From: Candidatus Nanopelagicaceae bacterium
Lineage (GTDB): Bacteria; Actinomycetota; Actinomycetes; Nanopelagicales; Nanopelagicaceae
Direction: 5' to 3'
DNA length: 5,975 nt
NCBI GenBank assembly: GCA_023260175.1
Contig: JALQWD010000009.1
Coordinates: 1 to 5,975 of the forward strand
In this document: piece by piece, positions 1 to 5,975 of the stretch
How the letters are laid out: every line of letters begins with the position of its first letter
Numbering within the stretch: the stretch's first letter is position 1
Translations under genes and position numbers: made by a program
Notes under the pieces: model-generated
What the model saw: the letters and a program-made list of their open reading frames with translations, nothing else
Database searches by the model: none
Told to the model about the DNA's origin: nothing

Positions 1-14
1 AGCCTACGGGGGTC

Positions 15-965
15 ATGGAAAACAAGGCAAAGTCAGGCGTATTCAAATACCAGCATTCGTGGTCGATTCCACAAACTTTGGAGCATTTAATCGAAGCGCT
101 TCGAAACGGTTGGGATATTTCTATCTCAACAAGCGGTTCTACTGGAGCGCCAAAGGAAATTTTATTGCCTGCAAGCGCCATGATTTTCAGTGCTAAAAAT
201 GCAAATAACTTTGTTGGTGCAAAACCTGGTGATAGATGGTCGCTATTGCTCTCGCCCGAACATACCGCCGGGTTAAATGTATTAATAAGATCAATTGAAT
301 TAGGCGCTACTCCGGTTACTTCAAATGAGAGCGCAGATTTCACGGCAATTGTTCCAACTCAACTCTATAGATCGTTAAATGGCGATGCTCAACTCTTGAA
401 ACATTTACAAGGATGTAAATCAGTTTTGGTCGGTGGCGCACATGCAGATTCAGAATTATTAGCATCGGCTAAAGCAGCTGGCATTAATTGCATCACTACT
501 TACGGAATGACAGAGACATCCGGTGGTTGTATTTACGACGGTGAGCCACTTCCTGGAGTTGAGATTCGCATCGGCGAAACCATCGAATTAAAAGGTCCGA
601 TGTTGGCAAAAGTAGAATTGAAAGATGGCTACTTTGTTACAAGTGATTTGGGCAAAATCGAAAAAGGAAAGTTGGTTGTTCTAGGTCGCGCAGATGATGT
701 TATTAACAGCGGGGGCAAAAAAGTTTCCCTAAGTAAAGTCGAAAATGCTCTAGGCGAAGCATTTGCAGCATTCGGAAGTGATAATTCTGAATGGGGTTCA
801 GCGCTAAATATTGCAACTACAAGTCAGATAAGCGATGAAGAGATTCAATTGGTCTTATCAGTGAAGTTTGGAGTTAAAGCACTAAGGATTTACCGTTTAA
901 ACGAAATACCAAGAACCGCGTTAATGAAGATAGATCGACAAGCGTTAGGTAAATTAGTTAAGTGA
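15..965 (+). CDS. menE: o-succinylbenzoate-CoA ligase (MenE)
   Basis: Cytoplasmic adenylate-forming enzyme that converts o-succinylbenzoate, ATP and CoA to o-succinylbenzoyl-CoA in menaquinone synthesis. The 316-residue protein shows the ANL-superfamily motifs in order: the phosphate-binding loop TSGSTGAPK (39-47), the adenine/acyl-site motif TYGMTET (162-168), the ribose-binding Asp in TSDLG (D211), the hinge motif GRADDVINSGGKKVS (224-238), and the C-terminal catalytic lysine in PRTALMKIDR (K305). MenE rather than another acyl-CoA ligase is supported by the short length, the GGCIYDG stretch after the TYGMTET motif, and menA directly downstream. At 316 residues it is compact compared with the roughly 350-380 I recall for actinobacterial MenE; the loss seems to lie in linkers, not motifs. 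ATG at 15 is the only start visible before M56. The frame stays open to the window edge (no start codon in the four codons before it), so a start further upstream cannot be excluded. Only a G-run (8-12), 2 nt from the ATG, precedes it. The stop overlaps the menA start by 4 bp. Confidence 0.94.
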   Translation: MENKAKSGVFKYQHSWSIPQTLEHLIEALRNGWDISISTSGSTGAPKEILLPASAMIFSAKNANNFVGAKPGDRWSLLLSPEHTAGLNVLIRSIELGATPVTSNESADFTAIVPTQLYRSLNGDAQLLKHLQGCKSVLVGGAHADSELLASAKAAGINCITTYGMTETSGGCIYDGEPLPGVEIRIGETIELKGPMLAKVELKDGYFVTSDLGKIEKGKLVVLGRADDVINSGGKKVSLSKVENALGEAFAAFGSDNSEWGSALNIATTSQISDEEIQLVLSVKFGVKALRIYRLNEIPRTALMKIDRQALGKLVK

Positions 966-1798
966 ATAAATGGATTCTTGGCGCCAGACCGCGCACTCTC
1001 CCTGCTGCAATTGCGCCGGTAGTTGTCGCAATTGCAATCGCATACCCAGCTTTTAATTTCATTAATGCCCTATTAGCGCTAATTGTTGGGCTATCTCTTC
1101 AGATTGCCGTCAATTATGCAAATGATTACTCCGATGGAATTAAAGGCACCGACAATGATCGAATCGGGCCAGATAGATTGGTGGCAAGCGGTCTAGCTAC
1201 CGCCGCTGAAGTTAAGAACGCAGCAATTATCGCTTTCTCTGTAGGAGCGATTGCGGGCCTCTATTTAGCAATGCGTACTTCTTATTGGTTTATTGCAATT
1301 GGTTTAGCGGCAATTATCTCTGCCTGGCGATATACAGGCGGCAAGAATCCCTATGGTTACCGCGGACTTGGCGAAATTTACGTATTTATCTTCTTTGGTT
1401 TGGTCGCAACTATCGGAACTTTTTATGGTCAGACTGGGCAGATAACTATCGAATCTGTGATGGCTGCGATTTCTAATGGCGCAGTCTCTTGTGCGCTACT
1501 TGCGGTAAATAACATTCGCGATATTGAAGGAGATGCCAAAGTTGGTAAGAGAACTTTGGCCGTCAGATTAGGCGATACTCGTGCGCGCCGTTTCTATATG
1601 TTTCTAGTATTTATCGCAATCTTTACCTCATTCACTGTCACCATTTGGGCAGCGCTGGGAATAATCCCAGCAATTTCTTTGCTTAAAGAGATACAGTTTC
1701 GAAAGGGTAAGGAGTTGATTGCAGTGCTTGGCGCGACAGGTAAATTTCAATTAATTCTTGGGGCTCTAATTTCTATTGGAACGTTGGTGAATAAATAA
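962..1798 (+). CDS. menA: 1,4-dihydroxy-2-naphthoate polyprenyltransferase (MenA)
   Basis: Integral membrane prenyltransferase of the UbiA superfamily. It joins the polyprenyl chain to 1,4-dihydroxy-2-naphthoate, giving demethylmenaquinone. The 278-residue protein is hydrophobic throughout, with several predicted helices (about 15-50, 86-122, 137-156, 165-183, 210-240 and 255-275). The first Asp-rich prenyl-diphosphate/Mg site is NDYSDGIKGTD (54-64, with N54, D55, D58 and D64), followed by GPDRLVASGL (69-78). The second is NNIRDIEGD (183-191), followed by GKRTLAVRLG (195-204), a combination characteristic of MenA. The start is GTG, forming a GTGA overlap with the menE stop, which implies translational coupling; no strong Shine-Dalgarno is visible before it. 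The N-terminus WILGARPRTLPAAIAPV is the usual MenA beginning, which supports this start. It is slightly shorter than the 290-300 residues I recall as common, but both catalytic motifs are intact. Its TAA stop shares one base with the ATG of the next gene. Confidence 0.96.
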   Translation: MNKWILGARPRTLPAAIAPVVVAIAIAYPAFNFINALLALIVGLSLQIAVNYANDYSDGIKGTDNDRIGPDRLVASGLATAAEVKNAAIIAFSVGAIAGLYLAMRTSYWFIAIGLAAIISAWRYTGGKNPYGYRGLGEIYVFIFFGLVATIGTFYGQTGQITIESVMAAISNGAVSCALLAVNNIRDIEGDAKVGKRTLAVRLGDTRARRFYMFLVFIAIFTSFTVTIWAALGIIPAISLLKEIQFRKGKELIAVLGATGKFQLILGALISIGTLVNK

Positions 1799-2049
1799 TG
1801 CTTCGCTTTATTTTCATGTATATATTACCAATCGCTTTAACAATCTACGCGATTGCAGATATTGCCCGCACTGATGAAAGCCAGATAAAGCTTCTTCCTA
1901 AATGGGGCTGGCTACTGATTTCAATTTTCATCTCTGTAATCGGACCACTTGCCTGGTTAATTGCAGGCAAGGTTCGTTATCGCAAAGGACCTAAAGGGCA
2001 GGGGCCAAAAGGTCCTGATGATGATCCCGACTTTTTACGCGGTCTATAA
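1798..2049 (+). CDS. small two-helix membrane protein, PLDc_N-like
   Basis: An 83-residue membrane protein of unknown function. Two hydrophobic helices (about 4-21 and 37-57) flank a short polar loop (IARTDESQIKLLPKWG). The pattern YAIADIARTDE, then a helix ending in GPLAWLIAGK, matches the phospholipase D/nuclease N-terminal (PLDc_N) family as I know it. No phospholipase catalytic HKD motif is present, so a nuclease or lipase activity should not be assumed. The tail is basic and Gly/Pro-rich (KGPKGQGPKGP, about 63-73) and ends in the acidic DDDPDFLRGL. The basic residues after helix 2 suggest that both ends are cytoplasmic. ATG overlaps the menA TAA by one base, and GGTGA at 1786-1790, 7 nt upstream, can serve as a partial Shine-Dalgarno. 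As I recall, similar small proteins lie near menA or ccs genes in other Actinobacteria, which hints at a membrane or respiratory role but proves nothing. The stop lies within the hairpin at the convergent junction. Confidence 0.85.
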   Translation: MLRFIFMYILPIALTIYAIADIARTDESQIKLLPKWGWLLISIFISVIGPLAWLIAGKVRYRKGPKGQGPKGPDDDPDFLRGL

Positions 2050-2062
2050 AGGTTTATAGGCC
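2041..2062. terminator. inverted repeat at convergent stop codons, possible bidirectional terminator
   Basis: The core is a perfect 7-bp inverted repeat, CTATAAA (2044-2050) and TTTATAG (2053-2059), separated by GG. One T/G position (2043 with 2060) and two more G-C pairs (2041-2042 with 2061-2062) extend it to about 10 bp. The stop codons of the small membrane protein gene (2047-2049) and of ccsB (2054-2056) both lie inside it. A hairpin here would mark the 3' ends of both convergent transcripts. It is not a classical intrinsic terminator: the stem is AT-rich, the loop would be very tight, and no clear T-run follows on either strand. Part of the symmetry could come from two facing stop codons (TAA/TTA). 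The function is inferred. Confidence 0.45.
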
Positions 2063-2971
2063 ACTATAAGTGTGCTTGCCGGTTCCCCAAATATTTACAT
2101 AAACATAATTAAAGATAAATGTTGAGCCTGCAAATAGGCATAACCAAGCTGCTTTTCGACCCTTCCAACCAACAGTTACGCGTGCATGTAAATAAGCTGC
2201 ATATGCAACCCAGGTAATAAAGGCCCAAGTCTCTTTTGGATCCCAACCCCAATATCTTCCCCATGCATGTTCTGCCCAAATTGCGCCGGCAATAACTGCA
2301 AAGGTCCAGAGTGGAAATACAAATGCGATTAAACGATATGCAAGTTGATCTAAAGTTTCTAAATCTGGCAAACGGCTTGCCCAAGGATTGCGACCACCGC
2401 GCTTCTCCACTGAGTCAAGCCATAAGTACATACCTGAAATGACGTTTGCTAAAAAGAAGACTCCTCCACAAATAATCGCTGCAGATACGTGGATAACCAA
2501 CCAAGTTGATTTAAGCGCAGGAACAAGTGGAGCGCTTGGGCGATAAAGGACAGTAATTGCAGTGCCAAGAACTAGGAGCACCACAATTGAAATAGGTAGA
2601 CCTAACCAACGTAAATCATATTTACGTAGAGTTAATAAGTATGCAACTGAGAATGCAAATGCACCGGTAATAGAGAACTCATACATGTTGCTCCATGGCA
2701 CGCGACCGGCAGAGATTCCGCGTGCTACAACTCCGCAGAGCAAAAGTGCGGTTGCTAGAATCATCATTGCTGTCGCAATACGAGCAATTCTCTCTGTCTT
2801 TGCAAAGTCTAGAGTCTTAGTTAGTAAATTACCTTTAGAAGATTCTGCAATCTCAGGGGTGCGCAGAGACATTGCAGTTTCGTATGCATGAGAGAAGAAA
2901 GCTAATGTGTAGACAACCATGCTCGAGTAAACAAAGTAATTTGAAACGTACGCCCATGTCTTTGCGCTCAC
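2054..2971 (-). CDS. ccsB: cytochrome c biogenesis protein CcsB (CcsA-family, heme-handling WWD protein)
   Basis: Membrane half of the System II cytochrome c synthetase. With ResB it moves heme to the outer face and ligates it to apocytochrome c. The 305-residue protein has about eight predicted helices (8-28, 64-84, 96-115, 122-142, 156-181, 211-232, 246-263, 273-294). The heme-binding WWD signature is at 237-254 (WGRYWGWDPKETW and onward), flanked by the expected histidines: H161 in WLVIHVSAA (external His 1), H262 in YLHARVTVGW (membrane His) and H300 near the C-terminus (external His 2). The spacing from H161 to H262 and H300 is close to that known for CcsBA fusion proteins. All heme ligands expected in this subunit are therefore present. 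The start is GTG, forming a GTGA overlap with the resB stop, and a good Shine-Dalgarno 5 nt upstream fixes it. It is the last gene of the minus-strand operon. Naming varies: this family is called CcsA in plastids and CcsB or ResC in many actinobacterial and Bacillus annotations. Confidence 0.96.
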   Translation of the reverse strand: MSAKTWAYVSNYFVYSSMVVYTLAFFSHAYETAMSLRTPEIAESSKGNLLTKTLDFAKTERIARIATAMMILATALLLCGVVARGISAGRVPWSNMYEFSITGAFAFSVAYLLTLRKYDLRWLGLPISIVVLLVLGTAITVLYRPSAPLVPALKSTWLVIHVSAAIICGGVFFLANVISGMYLWLDSVEKRGGRNPWASRLPDLETLDQLAYRLIAFVFPLWTFAVIAGAIWAEHAWGRYWGWDPKETWAFITWVAYAAYLHARVTVGWKGRKAAWLCLFAGSTFIFNYVYVNIWGTGKHTYSGL

Positions 2972-4413
2972 GTTAACTCCTTCACAATCTTGCCAATCTC
3001 TGCTTCAAGTCCTGGCGCTGCATTCTTCGCAAGGCCAGCAATTTCAAGGGTTTTACCTTTTCGGCGAATCCAGATTCGTCGGTGGCGGGTAAATAACGAG
3101 GCCAATAATCCTAGAATTGCCAGGATTCCACCAATTAGCGCAATCTGCTTACCCGGATCTCTCACGATGTTTAAATTGACCCAAGGAACATAACCTTCAA
3201 AGGTCAACGAACCATCATTAAATTTGTAAGTTTCGCCCACTTTTAATGATTTAAGGCCAACTTGAACCATCTTCTCTGTGTTTAATTTATATACAGATTG
3301 AGGAATGCCGTTATCAACCTGCAGATCTCCGACATAAGTTGCGATAAATAACCTTGGATCCAACGCCTCAGGATACGAACTTGTAGCTGGCTTACCTTTT
3401 GGCTGTTCAACTGTTGGGAAGAATGATGCAACAAAACCAATTTGAGGGTAAGTGTCAGGAACCTTTATTGCACCAGTAGATGAAAGATTTGCATCTTGCG
3501 GCAGCAAAGGAACTGCGCCTTGAAAAACAATCGCTCCTTTCGCGTTTCGCACTGTGATTAGCGGTGAATATCCATTGGCCTGCAAATAAACCGCAGTCGA
3601 TCCAAAATCTAACGGTGAATTAACTTTGATAATTTTCTTAACTGGTTTTGAACCTGGAGTCTCGGCGACCGATACATAAAGAGTGTAATCCTCAGGCATA
3701 TTTGTAACTGGGTTGTAACGTGCTTCAAAATTATCTGCCTTGATCACAAATGGCGGAAGCATCTTGTCGGTAAATAATTTGCCATATGTAATTGAGTCAT
3801 AATTTGTAGGAATGTTTGTAAAACGTTCTCCGATATTTACAATCGAATCACCTTTCATTCCAAAAAGTGAGCCGAGGCTAACTCCGATTAAAATTAGGAT
3901 GAGCGATAGATGAAAGAGTACATTTCCAAACTCACGGAAATATCCCTTCTCCGCGCTGATCCAATCGGCTTCTTGTCGCACTCTGAAATGTCTTGCTCGC
4001 AGGTAATTCTCGGCGGCTTCAAAATCCCCGGAAATAGTTTGGAAGTGTTCCATGCGTTCTAAACGGCTAGGCGCTGCAGGAGGCAAGGTAAACAAGGACT
4101 TCAAGTGCTCGATTACGCGCGGAATTACGCAGCCAATAAGAGAGATAAATAGCAGGATATAAATAGCGCTAAACCAAGGCGATCCATAAACATCAAACAT
4201 CCATATTGTGTCCAGGAATTTAGCTAAACCAGGGTTTGCCTTAAAGAAATCCTGAACCGGAATTGCGCCATTAGTTCTTTGTGGCAGAAAGGATCCTGGG
4301 ACTGCAGCTAATCCCGTGAGCAGAAGAAGCACTAAAGCAGTTCTCATACTTGTTAGCTGGCGCCACAAATATCTTGCGCTACCTTTGAAACCTAATTCAA
4401 TTTGGCTCATCAT
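2968..4413 (-). CDS. resB: cytochrome c biogenesis protein ResB (Ccs1-like)
   Basis: Partner of CcsB in System II heme delivery and apocytochrome c ligation. The 481-residue protein has the ResB layout. Two N-terminal helices (about 23-43 and 80-98) are linked by a short external loop. A third helix (about 163-182) follows the segment YFREFGNVLFHLSL. A large external domain spans about 183-422, and a final helix (about 423-441) leads into a basic cytoplasmic tail (RHRRIWIRRKGK). Family hallmarks are the SMRTALVLLLLTGLAAVPGS start, H168 at the third helix (likely counterpart of the membrane heme-ligand histidine of CcsB-type proteins) and SLTFEGYVPWVNLNIVRDPG before the last helix (about 402-420). 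The length is within the range I expect for actinobacterial ResB. Two ATG codons stand in tandem (4413-4411 and 4410-4408). The first gives the usual ATGA overlap with the ccdA stop, and the second would give a 1-base overlap, so the start is uncertain by one residue. The stop overlaps the ccsB start. Confidence 0.95.
   Translation of the reverse strand: MMSQIELGFKGSARYLWRQLTSMRTALVLLLLTGLAAVPGSFLPQRTNGAIPVQDFFKANPGLAKFLDTIWMFDVYGSPWFSAIYILLFISLIGCVIPRVIEHLKSLFTLPPAAPSRLERMEHFQTISGDFEAAENYLRARHFRVRQEADWISAEKGYFREFGNVLFHLSLILILIGVSLGSLFGMKGDSIVNIGERFTNIPTNYDSITYGKLFTDKMLPPFVIKADNFEARYNPVTNMPEDYTLYVSVAETPGSKPVKKIIKVNSPLDFGSTAVYLQANGYSPLITVRNAKGAIVFQGAVPLLPQDANLSSTGAIKVPDTYPQIGFVASFFPTVEQPKGKPATSSYPEALDPRLFIATYVGDLQVDNGIPQSVYKLNTEKMVQVGLKSLKVGETYKFNDGSLTFEGYVPWVNLNIVRDPGKQIALIGGILAILGLLASLFTRHRRIWIRRKGKTLEIAGLAKNAAPGLEAEIGKIVKELT
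2977..2982 (-). promoter_or_regulatory. ribosome binding site of ccsB
   Basis: Read on the minus strand, AAGGAG lies 5 nt before the GTG start of ccsB (2971-2969) and inside the end of resB. It is the clearest Shine-Dalgarno in the window. It decides the GTG start, since the other junctions of this operon show only weak or no such motif. Confidence 0.7.
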
Positions 4414-5135
4414 AAGAGTGGCTCAAATCCAGAAATTAAACCGCGCATCGAATTCATCAGAGTATCCCAATAACCAGTGATCTGTAATATGCCAATAAGA
4501 ATTAAGAGCGCACCACCAATATAAGAAATGCGATCACCATTCTTTGCTAAGAATTTACGAACTGCCTGAGAGCGATCCATAAAGAGTCCGCTCAAAATAA
4601 AAGGTGTGCCTAGTCCCAAGCAATACGCAATAGAGAGAATCGCTCCGCGCTCTGCACTTGCACTTTCAATTGCGAGAGTTTGTACCGCTGCCAGTGCTGG
4701 TCCAATACAAGGAGTCCAACCAAGCCCAAAGAGGAAACCAAGAATTGGTGCACCTAGTAAGCCACTATTTGCAATCCTATTTAATTTAAATGAACGCATC
4801 AGATTTATCTGACCCATAAATATTAAACCCATTAAAATCGTAAAGACGCCAAGGAAAATTGAAATGGTTCTTTGATTTGTAGAAATTGAACTTCCTAAAG
4901 AACCAAAAAGTGCACCATATGCGATGAATAACGTGGTGAATCCAAATACAAAAAGCAAGGAACCTAAAAGTAATTTTCCACGGTTCTTTGAAAACCCCGC
5001 TGCATAAGTTAAATAACCTGGTACCAATGGAATAACACATGGGGATGCAAATGAAATTAAGCCCGCTATAGCAGCAATCGGTAGCGCCAGAATTAAATTG
5101 CCCGAGAGCAGATAGTTAGCTAAATCTGCCTTCAT
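4410..5135 (-). CDS. ccdA: cytochrome c biogenesis thiol-disulfide transporter CcdA
   Basis: Six-helix membrane protein of the DsbD/CcdA family. It passes reducing equivalents from cytoplasmic thioredoxin to an external thioredoxin-like protein, here most likely the TlpA/ResA-like lipoprotein encoded just before it. The 241-residue protein has predicted helices at about 14-36, 55-77, 89-109, 130-155, 164-184 and 203-222. The two redox cysteines sit in the expected motifs: C33 in SFASPCVIPLVPGY, and C143 in LGWTPCIGP. The proline-rich surroundings and the repeat-like arrangement of the two half-sites are diagnostic. ATG start with an ATGA overlap of the upstream stop; only a weak GAGAAG motif lies upstream, about 11 nt from the ATG. 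The stop overlaps the first resB ATG. Length and cysteines are normal, with no sign of decay. Assignment to the Ccs pathway rather than general disulfide exchange rests on the operon. Confidence 0.95.
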   Translation of the reverse strand: MKADLANYLLSGNLILALPIAAIAGLISFASPCVIPLVPGYLTYAAGFSKNRGKLLLGSLLFVFGFTTLFIAYGALFGSLGSSISTNQRTISIFLGVFTILMGLIFMGQINLMRSFKLNRIANSGLLGAPILGFLFGLGWTPCIGPALAAVQTLAIESASAERGAILSIAYCLGLGTPFILSGLFMDRSQAVRKFLAKNGDRISYIGGALLILIGILQITGYWDTLMNSMRGLISGFEPLL

Positions 5136-5665
5136 TCTGCGTGCAACTTCTCTATTAGTTCACTTAGGGAGGCCACTGTGATTTCCCCTGAAATTCTCGC
5201 TGCTACTCGGCCTTTTTTATCAATCAAAATCGTGCTTGGGATCGCATTTGCACTTAAAGTATCTCTAAATCCTAAAAGCACGGAATCATCTACAAGAGTT
5301 GGGTATGGGAGAGCAAAGCGTTCTTGAAATGCACGAGCAGCTACTTCGGAATCTCTTGTAAGTACACCTAAGAAAACAGCACCTTTATATTTCTTTGCCA
5401 GGGCTGCAAGTGTTGGTGCTTCAGCGCGGCAAGGTGCGCACCAAGATGCCCATACGTTAATAACGACTATTCCGCCATGCGGTAATTCAAAAGTATCGCC
5501 ATCTAGAGTCTTGCTTGAAAAAGTTGGACCAAGCTTTCTGCTATCCGGTTCGATAAATGTAACGGTGCCATTTCCAGCAACATAACTCTTAGACGCAACT
5601 TGGGCGCTGTTGCCACAACTAGTTAAGATTATGGCTAAAGAGATTATTGCTGCGAATTTTTTCAA
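5132..5665 (-). CDS. TlpA/ResA-like thioredoxin-fold lipoprotein
   Basis: Membrane-anchored extracytoplasmic thiol-disulfide reductase of the TlpA/ResA family. It probably keeps the CXXCH cysteines of apocytochrome c reduced before heme attachment and receives electrons from CcdA. The 177-residue protein starts MKKFAAIISLAIILTSC: a basic n-region, a hydrophobic core and a lipobox LTSC with C17 as the lipidation site. The thioredoxin domain covers about 45-175. The active site WCAPC has C76 and C79 after the strand VVINVWAS. The cis-proline is P143 in AIPSTILID, followed by the family's DKKGRVAARISG segment. The start codon is TTG (5665-5663), giving a TTGA overlap with the phosphatase stop. 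The signal peptide beginning exactly there supports it, although no Shine-Dalgarno is evident. The gene name resA is sometimes used, but I leave it blank because TlpA and ResA cannot be separated by eye. Confidence 0.93.
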   Translation of the reverse strand: MKKFAAIISLAIILTSCGNSAQVASKSYVAGNGTVTFIEPDSRKLGPTFSSKTLDGDTFELPHGGIVVINVWASWCAPCRAEAPTLAALAKKYKGAVFLGVLTRDSEVAARAFQERFALPYPTLVDDSVLLGFRDTLSANAIPSTILIDKKGRVAARISGEITVASLSELIEKLHAE

Positions 5666-5975
5666 GGCAGTAGATGCTTTGCCGGTTCTGAATAAGTTAA
5701 ATCCGCAATCATTCCTTCATCATCAAAATGAATTGAAGTAACTGATGCCAAAGTGCAGATTCGCTTACGTGGATCATGTAAAAAACGACGACCTTCAATT
5801 GCGCTACGTAAAATCCAAATTGGTAGTTGATGTGAGACCACAATTGCATCTCGACCACTTGCTGCATCACGCGCATCAAAAACTGCTGCCAGCATTCGAT
5901 TTACTTGTTCAACATAAGGTTCGCCCCAAGATGGTTTCCATGGATTCCATAACTTTGGCCAGGCAGATGGTTGGC
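5662..5975 (-). CDS. histidine phosphatase family protein (phosphoglycerate-mutase-like), C-terminal part
   Basis: Partial gene; the reading frame is open to the right edge, leaving the last 103 residues. The visible part contains LWNPWKPSWGEPYVEQVNRM, then the second catalytic-histidine motif VVSHQLPIWILR, and a C-terminal block with HDPRKRICTLASVTS. These match the actinobacterial branch of histidine phosphatases usually annotated as phosphoglycerate mutase (Gpm2-like) next to the ccs genes. The first catalytic motif (RHG) and the true start lie outside the window, so activity cannot be judged fully. The substrate is unknown; the family spans sugar-phosphate, cofactor and protein phosphatases, and the mutase name is often wrong. 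TGA overlaps the TTG start of the lipoprotein gene by 4 bp, so it is co-transcribed with the cytochrome c genes. An internal ATG at 5895 is not the start, since conserved family sequence continues upstream of it. Confidence 0.86.
   Translation of the reverse strand, partial: QPSAWPKLWNPWKPSWGEPYVEQVNRMLAAVFDARDAASGRDAIVVSHQLPIWILRSAIEGRRFLHDPRKRICTLASVTSIHFDDEGMIADLTYSEPAKHLLP

Noticed and set aside
1..14. Possible end of an upstream gene or a leader sequence
   Set aside because: Fourteen bases are too few to identify anything; no family sequence is recognisable in any frame.
1285..1476. 63-residue plus-strand frame inside menA
   Set aside because: It is wholly within menA in another frame, with Trp/Arg/Tyr-rich sequence and no ribosome site.
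1798..2049. Annotation of the small protein as a phospholipase D or nuclease
   Set aside because: Only the N-terminal membrane module resembles that family; no HKD catalytic motif is present.
2109..2384. 91-residue minus-strand frame inside ccsB
   Set aside because: It is a frame-shifted copy of the same strand as ccsB across the WWD region. The Cys/Arg-rich translation is typical of a shadow frame.
2562..2891. 109-residue open frame on the plus strand
   Set aside because: It lies fully antisense to ccsB, whose frame has clear family motifs. Its own translation is rich in Arg, Ser and Ala and shows no recognisable domain.
2990..3193. 67-residue plus-strand frame antisense to the end of resB
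   Set aside because: It lies opposite a well-supported coding region and has no family features.
4408..4413. Tandem ATG at the resB start as a possible slippage or regulatory signal
   Set aside because: Two adjacent in-frame ATG codons change the protein by a single Met and occur by chance; nothing else supports regulation.
4606..4812. 68-residue plus-strand frame antisense to ccdA
   Set aside because: It is a shadow of ccdA, opposite the second cysteine motif region.
4786..5040. 84-residue minus-strand frame inside ccdA
   Set aside because: It is a shifted frame of ccdA with Phe/Ile/His-rich low-complexity content; the ccdA frame carries the conserved cysteines.

Overview
The window looks like a piece of a compact, streamlined, low-GC actinobacterial chromosome (by eye about 40-45% G+C). 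The protein families and the gene order (histidine phosphatase, TlpA-like lipoprotein, ccdA, resB, ccsB on one strand, with menaquinone genes close by) are typical of Actinobacteria. The low G+C and near-absence of intergenic DNA fit the freshwater acI group (Nanopelagicales, e.g. Planktophila or Nanopelagicus relatives). That lineage placement is an inference from composition and layout, not a database result.

Left part, plus strand (15-2049): three tightly joined genes. menE (o-succinylbenzoate-CoA ligase) overlaps menA (DHNA polyprenyltransferase) by 4 bp. menA overlaps a small two-helix membrane protein of the PLDc_N type by 1 bp. MenE activates an intermediate and MenA attaches the isoprenoid tail, so both serve menaquinone synthesis. 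The small third protein has no assigned function.

Right part, minus strand (2054-5975, read from right to left): a phosphoglycerate-mutase-like histidine phosphatase (its N-terminal part lies off the window), a TlpA/ResA-like thioredoxin lipoprotein, CcdA, ResB and CcsB. Every junction is a 4-bp stop/start overlap. The last four genes form a complete System II (Ccs) cytochrome c maturation set. CcdA carries electrons across the membrane to the TlpA/ResA-like protein, which reduces the CXXC thiols of apocytochrome c. ResB and CcsB export heme and attach it covalently.

The two gene groups converge, with only 4 bp between their stop codons (2050-2053). Both stop codons sit inside a near-perfect inverted repeat (2041-2062) that may act as a shared end-of-transcript hairpin. 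Both groups serve the respiratory chain (quinone pool and c-type cytochromes). No RNA genes, mobile elements, CRISPR arrays or non-coding stretches of notable length are present. The promoters of both groups must lie outside the window, because no intergenic room exists for them here. I found no evidence for an undescribed system; the least understood parts are the small membrane protein and the phosphatase.
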